A stretch of DNA of 64,000 nt from Saururus chinensis (taxonomy: Eukaryota > Streptophyta > Magnoliopsida > Piperales > Saururaceae), in the NCBI GenBank assembly GCA_035235625.1, contig CP141148.1:1922001-1986000 (forward strand), in the 5' to 3' direction. The notes below the pieces were generated by a model. The model had not been told where the DNA came from. It did not search any database and saw only the letters and a program-made list of their open reading frames with translations. Every line of letters starts with the position of its first letter. Positions within the stretch are counted from its first letter, which is position 1. The position numbers and the translations under genes were made by a program. Below, piece after piece: positions 11,522-22,491 of the stretch.

Positions 11522-12462
11522 CAGTAGAATTACCGCGAGGTAACCGCTAACTGCTCATGGTATGGGACATGTAGCGCTAGTGGAAAAACCCTACGGTTAA
11601 TTCTACTCGGGTATTTAAACAAAATATGATTTGAGATATGTTTTCAAAGACGATAGAATTACCAAGAGGTAACCGCTAACCGCTCATGGTATGAGACATG
11701 TAGCGCTAGTGGAAAACCCTACAGTTAATTCTACTCGGGTATTTAAACAAAATATGATTTGAAATATGTTTTCAAAGACGATAGAATTACCAAGAGGTAA
11801 CCGCTAACCGCTCATGGTATGAGACATGTAGCGCTAGTGGAAGACTCAACGGTTAATTCTACTCGGGTATTTAAACAAAATATGATTTGAAATATATTTT
11901 CAAAGATGGTAGAATTTCCACAAGGTAACCACTAACTGCTCATGGTATGGGACATGAAGCGCTAGTAGAAAACCCTATGGTTAATTCTACTCGGGTACTG
12001 AAATTTGATTTTAAATTGTCTGTTTTAGAAAATATTTTTGATTATTTTCAAAGGCGGTAGAACCATCTCAGAGTAACCAGCAAACACCCACGGTATAGAA
12101 GGTGGAGTGTTAGTGGACAACTCTGCAGTAAATTCTACCGATATATTTATACGAATCTCATTTCCGAAATATGAGTATTTTGAAAGTTTGTTTAAAATCT
12201 GTTTTGAAAAACAGTAGAAATCCCGAAGAGAAATCACTAAACACCTGTGATACAAAATATCAGGCGTTAGTGGATTAATCTAAGGTTGAATCTACTGGTG
12301 GATTTGATATGGAATTTTAATTTCAAATCCTTTGGTATTTGAAATTAGATTTGAAATTTAGTAAATTTATCTCAATTGCCTACGGAATTGCTAAGAAGAA
12401 ACCATCAAACACTCGTGGTATATGACATGAGGTGTTAGTGGACTGCTCCAAGGTTGATTCCG
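11522..12462 (+). repeat. Seven structured repeat units in the LARD-like interior
   Basis: Units begin near 11522, 11652, 11780, 11908, 12054, 12212 and 12383. Units 1-4 have a 128-bp period and near-identical sequence; units 5-7 are diverged and spaced 148-171 bp. Each unit can fold as one long stem: an outer pair (gtagaatta with taattctac), a middle pair (ccgctaac with ctagtgg) and an inner pair (cgctcatg with catgtagcg). In the diverged units both sides of the pairs change together: unit 5 has cacc/ggtg inside, unit 6 tgata/tatca, unit 7 cggaatt/gattccg outside. This points to RNA structure being kept. Linkers between units carry tatttaaacaaaatatgatt. Confidence 0.85.
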
Positions 12463-12611
12463 CTAGTATATTGAAATGAATTTCGATTACAAATCTGATT
12501 TAATCAAAAATGTTTATTCGGGATTTGATTTGACAATGAAGTTTTCGATGATTTGGGTCTTCGGACCGTCTGGATAGTTATTTAGTATAAAGCCCAAAAG
12601 CTATCAATTCT

Positions 12612-13165
12612 GGATACCGCCAAATTTGGCATCTGGCGCGCACAGGATTGGGATGTCATGGGTAAATCCCTTCCTTTCAGTCTCGCGTCGCCCCATGGGC
12701 GCGGGTGTAAGTCATTTGGTATCGCGACATTCTGTGATCGTGTTTTCAGATTTTTCGAATGATTTCAAAAGAAAGTTGACACAATATTTTCTTATGTGCA
12801 CAAAACATATACTTAGAACTTAGTTCAACCTACTAAGTAAAAATTTATACCAAGATTTTGACTCACCAAAGTTTTGCTAAAAGTTTTCTACTACTTTTAT
12901 GAAAACAAAGCTCTGACTTTAAAATCATCTCCTCTTTTCGAAAATTTCTCCAAGTTTTGGGCAATCGTGCCGTCAGGATAGTTCTCGGTTCCTCGGAGCT
13001 AAGAATTATTATGATTTTGGATACCGCCAAATTTGGCATCTGCGCGCACAGGATTGGGATGTCATGGGTAAATCCCTTCCTTTCTGTCTCGCGTCGCCCC
13101 ATGGGCGCGGGTGTAAGTCGTCTGGTATCGCGACATTCTGTGATTGTGTTTTCAGATTTCTGAAT
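12612..13165 (+). repeat. Two copies of a 150-bp block with small palindromes
   Basis: 12612-12762 and 13017-13160 are near-identical, running from ggataccgccaaatttggca to catttttcagatttt-like ends. Each contains the perfect palindrome gccaaatttggc, gggtaaatccc, and a cgccccatgggcg stem. The spacing is about 405 bp. Only scattered changes separate the copies, suggesting selection or recent duplication. Confidence 0.85.
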
Positions 13166-13698
13166 AATGATTTATCCGATTTTGAATTTAATATCGGATT
13201 TCGTTTATGAACAATTTATCAGATTTTGTGAACGATCGAATTATTGAATTTTGAAAGAATGATATGTCTGATTTTGAACGACATATCAGATTTATTTTGT
13301 GAAACGATTTTTCGACCAAATTGTCGAATTGTGAAAAGGAATCCGGAAGTGTTTTGAATTGTGTTTGACGGGATTTGATTAATCCGGAATTGCCGTTTGT
13401 GTTTTGAGTTTGAATTTCAATCTATCTGATTCTGACATAAGCATCAGATTGTGTTTTAGAGTGTTTTATCTGGTCATAAGTTATCGGATTATGTTATAAC
13501 AATTTTATCTGATCTAAATTATCAAATTTTGTATAAAGTATTTCATATGTTTGCGAACTATTAAATTTTCTTTGTGAAGATTTCCTCCGATATTAGATTA
13601 TCGGAATTTTATCTGTGATTTGTGCTTGATTAATAATGACTGAATTTTGTTGTGTTTAGAAGAGTAATTTTGGCGAATTGCGAGGACGCAATTCTATT

Positions 13699-13711
13699 AA
13701 GGGGGGGAGAA
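13699..13711 (+). other. Polypurine tract of the LARD-like element
   Basis: aagggggggagaa lies directly against the tgtaacgaccc start of the second LTR, the expected position for plus-strand priming. Confidence 0.9.
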
Positions 13712-15947
13712 TGTAACGACCCATTTTTCGGTTACGCTTAACCCAGGAGGGTTAAGGGTAATTCGGTAATTTGAGATTAATATTAAGGGTTTTCATTAGA
13801 TGAAATACCCGTAGCCAGGTAGAGCTTGGCATTACGAGCATAACGATTCGAAGAACGCGCGAAACAGAGGTCGGGACCGGAAATTACGATATTTGAGAAA
13901 CGTGCTTTATAGGTGGGACCCACTTGGAAATAGTGTGGTTTGCTGTTTTAAGTGGGTTTGTATCGAAGGGCTCGACGATACGAGTCCAACGGTACCTAGA
14001 ACGCGCGAATCCGAATCCGGAGTAAGGAGATACGCGTGTTTGTAAAAATAAAATAAAAAAATGGGAAATGGGTGAACCGGCGCTCGGCTGGCGCGCGCTG
14101 CAGCGCGAGCCGGCGCGGCGCGGCGCGACACGCGCCCGCGTTACCGCGGGCATCGCGGTTTTGCGCGGGCCGCGGTTCCGCGCGCGAACGCGACCCACGT
14201 AACGCGCGGGCGCGAGCCGCACGCGGTTTCGGCGGGCGCCGCCGTCAAAACAGCGGCGCCGCCGGATTTGGCGGCGCGGCGCCGCGGTTTCGGCGGCTCG
14301 GGGGTCTATATATACCCCATTTCGTTCCTTCTCTGACCCAGAACTTCTCCACCCCCGTTTCTGACCGTTCTGAGGCCGATTAAGGCCGTTTAAGACCTGT
14401 TTCCTACTAAATCGAGTATGCTCTACGCAATGGAGCTGTCCGTTCTTCGAGTTGGAGACCGTATGATGAAGAAACGTCCAAAGACAAGAGGAAGTCATGT
14501 CTGTTATCTTCATGCACTGGTGAACTTCATTTTCTCTGTTTCTAGCCATCCCAACTCCGATTTAGTTGGTCCAAGAGGCATTCTCAACTAAATCGAGTAT
14601 GTTCTACGTGGTGGAGGTTTCCGTTTTCTGAGTTGGCAATCGTATGAAGAGGAAACGCCCCAAGACCAGGAGAGGTTCTACCCGTACCAACCAACTTTGT
14701 TTTCTCTGTTTCTGGCCACCCCCAGCTCCGATTTAGTCGATTCAAGAGCCGTTCTTGACTAAATCGAAGGTGTTCTACGCGATGGTGGGTTCTATTTTCT
14801 GAGCTGACAACCTTATAAGGAGGAAATGCCTCGAGATTAAGCAAGGCCCTGCCCGAACACCGAAACAAGAAAAGGACACCCGAAGTAAGACGGGGTTCTA
14901 TCCGTAGATACCGATACTGTATGGGTTATGATAGAAGTAAGTATTTCTGATCTTCCGTACAGCATGTTCTAAGTTATGATGTGTGTTATGCTACGATTCC
15001 TATATGCCATGCTATGTGCCTATATACCATGCTAGGTGCCTATATGTCATGCTATGTGCCTATATACTATGCTATGTGCCTATATACCATGCTATGTGCC
15101 TATATACTATGCTATGTACCTATATGCCATGCTAGGTGCCTATATGTCATGCTATGTGCCTATATACTATGCTATGTGCCTATATACTATGCTATGTGCC
15201 TATATACTATACTATGTGCCTATATACTATGCAATGTACCTTTATACTATGCCATGTACTTATATGCCATGCTAGGTGCCTATATGCCATGCTATGTGCC
15301 TATATACTATGCTATGTGCCTATATACTATGCTACGTGCCTATATACTATGCTATGTGCCTAGATGCCATGATGTATACTTATATGACGTGTGTGGTCTC
15401 GCTCTAGGGTAGAGCGAGACGTGTAATTTGTGTTCTCGGTCTCGGCTCAGTGATAGAGCGAGATACGTGTATGAGATTTTGATCCCGCTCTATGGTAGAA
15501 CGAGATGTACGATTCCGTTAATTTATTAACTTCCGCTTGACTCCGATATATGATGAGTGTTTGTATACTCCGATTAAATATTCGAAGATATGTATTTTAT
15601 ACGTATAATTTTGTGATGTTTGTAGTATGTAGTAGCCATTAGGCAGAACTACGTTCGGATCCAATCGTATTGGGATAATATCCAATACGTACGTAGGCAA
15701 CCAACGGCAAGGCAACGTTGGCCCGATCCAAATCTTTATAATAATATGTTTTATTTTGTTTTACATGCGACGAACTATGAAGCTTCGTCGTGCGTACAAC
15801 CTAAGTCTACGTACGAGGAAGCCTTAAAGCTCCGTAGTGCGTAGACGAACGTTGTAACTCTCGCACTTAGACGATGATTCCTTGCTCAAGGAAAGAAAAT
15901 TTTCCTATTAGCGATTTTGTGGGCCCGGCTCGGGTCGGGTCGTCACA
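13712..15947 (+). repeat. 3' LTR of the LARD-like element
   Basis: 2,236 bp, colinear with the first LTR. Length differences are confined to the GC-rich block (about 14110-14280, extra ggcgc units and a gccgccgtc segment) and the 20-bp array (about 15000-15368). The target duplication gtaat follows at 15948-15952. The same TATA box, hairpins and 160-bp repeats are present. Confidence 0.93.
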
Positions 15948-15952
15948 GTAAT

Positions 15953-16045
15953 AGCCTAAGTTAAGATACAATGATGTACCCAAGGCCTTCTAAAAACTAT
16001 ACCAAAACCAGGAAGTGAAGAGAGGATTGCAGTCAGAAACTATAG
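15953..16045 (-). mobile_element. Ty3/gypsy integrase remnant, upstream side
   Basis: On the minus strand this shows SIVSDCNPLFTSWFW, matching the SIVSDRDPRFTSRFW block just upstream of the segment at 8008-8213. It is the other side of the same fossil, separated by the LARD-like insertion. Similarity fades to the right of about 16045. Old and broken. Confidence 0.75.
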
Positions 16046-16479
16046 ATACAGGAACTCAAGGCCTTCAAATTTTGTGGGTAGTTATGATAATATTTAAGGC
16101 TTATGAAGGATGTGAGAAGAGGAAAAATGAGTCCAAAGGGAGACAATGGTCAAACAAGAGAACAACAGATGATCAGGAGTGAGGTGAATGTCAAAAAATT
16201 GGGTGATGCTCGAGTTTCAAGGTCGAATGGCTTTCCAAACTTAAGATTTTCTCAAATTGATGTATATTCGGATTTCTTTCATAATTTTCATGATTTGCAT
16301 TGAATATACGTCAATTGAAGTTTGTGAGCTTTACCATCTTTTGAGTCAAATTCCTAGGTTTTACTATATTAGAAAGTAAAATTATGATTTGGGTTGATGA
16401 TTTCTTCTTTTGTGAAAGATTTTCAATGAGTAGGTATATAAATATGATTTTTCAAAACAAAAGGGAACTTATGGGCATG
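16046..16479. other. Unassigned sequence
   Basis: No protein similarity recognised. An open frame of 66 codons at 16103-16303 has no known motif. It may be further decayed retroelement. Confidence 0.4.
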
Positions 16480-17090
16480 ATTTTGATCATCGTGAAGTCA
16501 CCAACATGTCAGTGGTTTCACTGACGAAAGGAAGAACATGAACAGTGATCAAGCATGCATGCGTTATATGCATGTGGTTTTTGCCATCGATAGTGTGAAC
16601 GATGCATCAATGAGGTGTTGGTGAGAATGACACAATAGTGTTAATCCACTATCGGTAAGGTTCAACGTGTTGGTGACCTCACTAATGGTTATCGGTGAGG
16701 GCACCTACCCATCAGGAAAGTCATCGATAGAGACTTATATCTCTATCAGTAATAGTTGACTCATCGGTAAACTCACCGATGACCACCGACCAGTTTATGA
16801 AGTTACTGATGGAGATTAACATCTCTGACGGTGACAGTAGATGCATAGGTGAACTCACTAATGGCTGCCGATGAGGGTACTAACCAGTCTATAAGGTCAC
16901 CGATAGATTCTATCGGTAAGGTTCGATGTGTCGGTGAACTCATTGATGGTTATTGGTGAAGTCATCAAACTATTCATGAGGTTACCGATGGACCTCATTG
17001 TCATTGTCGGCAAGGTTTAATGTGTCAATGAGTTAATCGATGGTCATCGGTAGGGTCATCGACATGTCAGTAAGGCTACCAATGAAATAT
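16480..17090. repeat. Degenerate satellite based on tcggtgag/ctcaccgat
   Basis: About five diverged units of 110-130 bp made of alternating tcggtraggt, gtgaactcacygatgg and tcatcggt words. The words are partly inverted relative to each other, so many short stems are possible. There is no open frame of note. Confidence 0.65.
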
Positions 17091-18599
17091 ATGATTTCAT
17101 ATTTTATTAGGATTATAGCTAATATATGCTATAATATTTATAATTAATATTGCATAATTTTTTATGTGATATGTGATGTGGATGAAAGATCACTTATGCA
17201 TATATTACTTAAAGTTTAGAATCCCTAATACACATATATAAGACTATTGATTGTAATGAATAAGTACCCAAAAGACTATGCATACAACAACTAAGGTCAT
17301 AGAAACCCTTGATGCCTTGGCTCCAAAAGTGAGTTGTTAGCCATGTAGACGGAAGGTGGTTGGTATGAAAAATGACCAAAATCTTCTAGCTCTCTAAAAA
17401 TAGGAGTTATGTGAACCGTTTCTATAGCTTGAGACTCGTGTTCAAATAAACTAGAGTATTAAAAGATGACTAGACTAATCCCGTGCAACACAATGAAAGA
17501 GGTTTCAATGATTATAGAAAGTTAGAATCTTTACACTAGGGTCCATGAGCCCTAGTGAGCCCTTACTTCATAGCGTGGATGGAGAGAGACAAACTTTAGA
17601 GTATTAAAGTCATTATGTGATGACCTAATATCTAAGAGTACAAAACTCCTCGATAAGGTCATCGTGTCTAGAAACCTTCGAGAATGGTTTTGCTTACAAA
17701 TGGAATAAATAATATGAAAAGTATGTACTCATTATATGGTTATGAATCGACTGGTTTTATAATAAGACTTCTATCATATGTTGATTAAGCTTTTATGATT
17801 CTTTAAGATTGTTATCCCATTGAGTATTTCTCTATATTCAGCATCTTTTGTGGTGTAGGTGTTCGAGTCGAGACTCGAAGGTATGTAAAAGTTGTAAATG
17901 TAGTAAAAATTTACTCTACTTTTATGGAGATACTTCAACTAAGTTTGATTAGGCACATGAGTATGTCATTTCTCTTTTATTTGTTTAGATATTATTGTCA
18001 GGTAATCATAAACTTGTCGGTCCTGTAAATATTTTAATGTAATAGTTATATAAATCTTTATTAGAGTTATTATTATCACATTCAAATGATTATGAAGATA
18101 GATGATACTCATACCCCCAATTTTTTATTTTAATGATTTAATTCGTATACTTTTACGGCTACAATAAATAAGATGGATTGATGAGATTTAAGATATTTTC
18201 TTTTAAAAGGAAAATAAAATATTTTTTATGAAAAATTTATACATGAAAATTAGGTGTTTGACACTCCTTGTTATAAAAAAGTATTTTTATATACAATTGG
18301 GTAATTATCCAATAATAAAATATTGGCATTTATATGTAATTTTTATTAAGAAATGAAAAGTTACAAAATGATACAAGCAGCCTGCAATGATATAGACTCA
18401 TGAGACTCGCCACATCTACAGCGTACTTCTCGTAATCAAAACACAATCTTTTACCTTATAGACAAAACTTTCTTAAACCAGCAAATTAACAATAATCAAA
18501 TATTGATCCAAACAAAACAATCAAATTAATGCCTCGTAATCGAAAAAAATATTTCATTTTACCCTTCGCAATCAATGTTGCAACTCATAAAAGTGCCCT
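17091..18599. other. AT-rich intergenic region, nothing recognised
   Basis: No coding similarity, no repeat ends. The last 250 bp lead into the dyskerin promoter. Confidence 0.5.
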
Positions 18600-18720
18600 A
18601 ATCGTTGATGGGCCTTTCTCCTCCTAGCGCCCAGGAATGCCTCAGCCCAAGCCCAAATGTAAGGGGCACAGCCGTCATTAGCAACCCTAACTCAGCCTTC
18701 TAAAACCCTAAAGCCACCAT
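18600..18720 (+). promoter_or_regulatory. Ribosome-biogenesis type promoter (site II + telo-box) of the dyskerin locus
   Basis: Contains a tgggcc site II element (18609-18614), gcccaagccca (about 18645), and two telo-boxes, aaccctaa (18683-18690) and aaaccctaa (18703-18711). Site II plus telo-box is the usual pairing in plant promoters of ribosomal-protein and ribosome-biogenesis genes, TCP factors being the known site II binders. That fits dyskerin immediately downstream. Confidence 0.75.
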
Positions 18721-18807
18721 CTCTTCCTTTCCCCCCTCTCCAGTCTCCCCTCTCAACCGAAACAAAATAAGGCAAGCCAGAAAGACGGCCCATTTCCCCC
18801 TTCCGCC

Positions 18808-21800
18808 ATGTCGTCCTTGTAAACCCGTGTTTTATTATAACCAGCCTCGTTTTTTTTTTCATTTCCTGCTTGAACCTGGTCCAGGAACTTAGGACTTGGG
18901 ATTTAATTTTTGTAGTGTCGGGGGAGAGAAAAACTCTCTTCTCCCCCAGTCCCAGCCCTAGTTGCTCCCTCATCTCTCCCAACGTTCTCTCCCTGCGTGT
19001 TCTCTCCCAGCAAGTTCTCCCCTCCCTACATCTCTCTCTCAACACCCTTCTTCTCAGCCCACCTTCCCTCCCTTCTCCACTTGTGCCCTAGCCGCCCCAC
19101 TTTTTCCCTTCCTCTTCTCCGGCAGGCAACACCACTCAAGGAGGATTCCGGCGGCCAGCGACGGTTGTGAGGGTGGTTTTAGACAACGGGAGGGCTGGGC
19201 TGCAAGGGGAAAGCTAGAAAGGTAAGCCATTGGGTGGAATTTTGTATCTTCCTCCTTGTTTTGGGTTAGGCCACTAATACTCTAATTTCGGAATTACTAT
19301 TCACAGCAGTTTTTTGAAGAAGTAAAAGTGCCCAAAATCATGTCTTTCCTTCCTCAATTTTATGCATTTATAGCTTATTATTCTCAGCCTTTAATTAGAA
19401 CTTTGTTTTGGATTATTATGTTAGGTTTTAGAGGAGAAGATTAGCTTTTGGGAGTAAGCTTTGGAGTAGGCTTAGGTGAGAACCCTCACCTATAACATGG
19501 CTTGTCTTTCAGCATGAATCATTGATTTATTTTGGTTATATATGCATGTGTGAGATTAATTCTTCATGTTAGGTTTATTATGAAATATTCATTATATTGG
19601 TGATGTATGTTTGCAATATTTATGATATGTTTTGTAGTGAATACAAGCATGATTAATGTTAGAGATACAAGCTGAGTGGATTATGAGGTATTGTCTAATG
19701 TATGAAATATATTGTCTAATGTCTGAGATATAAAAAGGTCATGAACATATGCACGGTTCTATTGTTGGTTAGAGGTTTTGATTCATCTATATGAATTGTG
19801 CTATATTGGAATTATAATATGAAGTAGAGGTGTAGTTTGTGCAACGACAGTCATGTGCGTAGATTGTGATTTAATTATAGGATGTTACATGTTATACTCA
19901 AGGGAGATGCAAAATGTTGACTGTTTGATATAGATATGTATATGTATAATTACTACTCTTTGCAGGTTGTGATGAATTAGGTCAATTACTAGCTATGGGT
20001 AAATAATGCATATATATATATATATATATTATGATAGGTTGATGAGTTAAATAGATGATAGGAATGAATCATGAAAGTTGGTGTTTTGATTTGAATTGTA
20101 TGAAATCTATTTTTTCTTCTTATGGGCATGTGAGAGTGTTGTATGGCATAAATGGTAGAACAGGAATTAAAAACCAACCTAAGAGAGAGGTTGAACAAGG
20201 GGAGTTAAGGTTAGGGTGTAGGGCCTTAATTTCAGAAACAAGATAATAAATTTTACTCAAGTGCCACGTAGGGATGAGGGTGGACCCCAACCTTTGGCAG
20301 TTCCCTCCCAGTTTTTACGGGTCATTACGAGTGTACACGTATGACCACTCACGGCGTTTTTGTACTGACACAACCCACGGATCACAGCTAAATTATCTAG
20401 GTGATATAGGGAATAGGTTGTATGTGTATATTATGTTTTACGAGGTATATGGTGATTATGCAAACTTATGTTATAAAGAATGATTATGTGAATGTTGAAT
20501 TAAAATGATCATGCATATATGATGGTTATGCGTAGATATGCTATGCTGAGTTTGAATGTGAATATTTGTCATTATATGATTGGTGAATGCTAGATTACAA
20601 GATATGTTCTATTTGAGGTATTATCACAGAGCTTTGGCTCATGGGTAGAATATCCGTTCTACCGGATATATTTTTGTACGCAAATTTATTTGTAGAATTG
20701 GATGCATAAAAATATTAAGAAAAAGTAAAATTTTCATTCACGGGGTTGAGCATAGAATTTAAGAGTAATTTAATTTTAATATTTTTTAGTAAGTTAAATA
20801 TTTACTTTATAATTACATATGAACACCTTGAGTAAAACTCTTTTTATTTGATTCAATAAAAATTATTTATATTTTAAATTTAAATTTTTTATCTCTTATA
20901 TTATATGTTATCGAGCTTGAGCTTGAACTCAGGTTTGGGGGGTATACTTCTCAATTCTCAGGTCGTGACAGTCCTCCCCTCTCCCGCCCTCCGACAAGAA
21001 GAGCCCCAATTGGAAGCCGAGCCCGCCCTCGACCTCGCCGGCTCAATCATGGCGGCCAAGCAAGTAGCTGCAGCAGAGGGCGGAGGGGAGGAAGAAGACC
21101 CATCTCAGAAGGACTACCTGATCACGCCCCAGTCCTTCACCCCGGCCATGGACACCTCCCAGTGGCCCATCCTCCTCAAGAACTACGACCGCCTCAACGT
21201 CCGCACCGGCCACTACACCCCGCTCTCCACTGGCTACTCCCCGCTCAAGCGGCCCCTCGCGGAGTACGTCCGATACGGTATCCCCAACCTCGACAAGCCC
21301 GCCAACCCCTCCTCCCACGAGGTCGTCGCCTGGATCAAGCGCATCCTCCGCGTCGAGAAGACCGGGCACAGAACCTCATCGTCTGCATCGACCGCGCCAC
21401 CCGCCTCGTCAAGTCCCAGCAGAGCGCCGGCAAGGAGTACGTCTGCGTCGGCCGCCTCCACTCCGCCGTCCCCAACGTCGCCCGCGTCGGCCGGGCCCTC
21501 GAGACCCTCACTGGCGCTGTCTTCCAGCGCCCGCCCCTCATCTCCGCCGTCAAGCGCCAGCTCAGGATCCGCACCATTTACGAGAGTAAGCTTCTCGAGT
21601 TCGACCCTGATAGGCATTTGGTTGTTTTCTGGATTTCCTGCGAGGCCGCACCTATGTTAGGACCTTGTGTGTGCAGAGGAAGAAGAAGGATAAGGATGGT
21701 GAAGAGGGTGGAGATGGGAAAAAGCGCAAATTTGAGGAGAGTGCTGGTAGCCCTGTTGCTGTTGTGACAAAGAAGGTGAAAGTGGTGGAGGTTGAGAAGG

Positions 21801-22132
21801 AAGTGGTAGAGAAAGGGGTGAAGAAGGAGAAAATAAAGAAAGCTGAGGAGGAAGTTGAAATTGAGAAGAGCGAGAAGAAGAAAAAGAAGAAGGAGAAAGC
21901 AGAGTCAGGATCATCTGATGAGGAGAAAGAAAAGAAAAAGAAGAAGAAAGAGAAAGTGAAAAGTGAAGAGGCTGCCTCTGATGAGGAGAAGTCTGAGAAG
22001 GAAAAGAAGAAGAAAAGTAAAGACATTGGCAATGGTGATGTGAGTGATGGGGAGACAGATCGAAGCGAGAAGAAGAAGAAGAAGAAAGACAAGAAAAAGA
22101 AGAATAAGGATTGTGAGGAAGGACAGGAGTAG
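18808..22132 (+). pseudogene. CBF5: Dyskerin (H/ACA snoRNP pseudouridine synthase), disrupted copy
   Basis: Dyskerin is the catalytic subunit of H/ACA ribonucleoproteins, making pseudouridine in rRNA in the nucleolus. The start is ATG TCG at 18808; a solo LTR (18818-20970) follows at once. Downstream come the family blocks: [53 protein letters not shown], then [17 protein letters not shown] and [20 protein letters not shown], and a Lys-rich tail (21676-22132) with repeated SDEEK, ending in tag. Defects: the frame of the ATG differs from the MAAKQ frame; about 28 nt are lost after VEKTGH (21369), removing SGTLDPKVTG with the catalytic Asp; one base is lost near 21648; and some 200 codons, including the PUA domain, are missing where the TruB part meets the tail (about 21677). 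Plant dyskerin genes are, as far as I know, intronless, so intron loss says nothing. A functional copy must exist elsewhere. Confidence 0.88.
18818..20970 (+). mobile_element. Solo LTR (2,153 bp) inserted in the dyskerin start region
   Basis: Starts tgtaaacccg and ends ggtcgtgaca, flanked by the exact 5-bp duplication gtcct (18813-18817 and 20971-20975). No internal region or second LTR is present, so it is a solo LTR left by LTR-LTR recombination. It contains a pyrimidine-rich block (18920-19120), a possible splice donor (aag|gtaagc at 19222), and an (AT)n run near 20010-20029. Strand is arbitrary; the family is unassigned. No close copy was noticed in this window. Confidence 0.9.
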
Positions 22133-22480
22133 GAGTGAACTGGTAGATGGAGCTAATGATCTCAGCTCTGAACCCTCGGCCACCAATTGGAGAACTTGCT
22201 ATCCATCGTCGGTGTTCATAGTTTTTTGTTCTCCCCGGAGTACGGTTTCTGCAGAATGAATTCTAAAGCATGTTACAAGGTTGGTCGCTTTGTGGTTGGA
22301 CTTTGTTTTATGAACTGCAATGTTAATTTTTCTTCATTTGTTGTACGAGTTGCGGAGCGTTGAGAGTTTACTTATGCTGCTACGTTTATGTTGAGCTACC
22401 TCCATCGAACTTTTAGGATTCTTAATATATGTACTTTTATGGACTTCTCACTGCAAATGCGTCTAATTGATCTTTGATAG
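22133..22480 (+). other. Former 3' flank of the dyskerin copy
   Basis: Sequence after the stop codon shows no further coding similarity. T-rich stretches at 22310-22350 and 22430-22445 could be the old 3' UTR. Confidence 0.4.
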
Positions 22481-22491
22481 TTGCTTAATAC

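Larger units (their letters stand above)
8219..15947 (+). mobile_element. LARD-like non-coding LTR retroelement, structurally whole
   Basis: A 7.73-kb element with LTRs 8219-10418 and 13712-15947, both starting tgtaacgaccc and ending in ggtcg(c/t)caca, a 5-bp target duplication (gtaat), a primer-binding site, and a purine tract before the second LTR. The 3.3-kb interior has no open frame resembling gag or pol, so the element must borrow proteins from a relative, as LARDs (large retrotransposon derivatives) do. The LTRs differ by only some 25-30 substitutions by eye plus indels in repeat tracts, so insertion is recent (order of half a million years at usual plant LTR rates; rough). It sits inside the older gypsy integrase remnant. 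Strand follows from the primer site and purine tract. Confidence 0.93.

Noticed and set aside
13884-14549. 221-codon minus-strand frame in the second LARD LTR
   Set aside because: It runs through the GC-rich LTR promoter and the 160-bp repeats, where stops are scarce. The matching frame in the other LTR is interrupted and no domain is visible.
20905-21660. 251-codon frame starting at 20905 as the real dyskerin start
   Set aside because: Its first 22 codons lie in the solo LTR, and after about codon 155 it leaves the dyskerin frame; it is a chance fusion.
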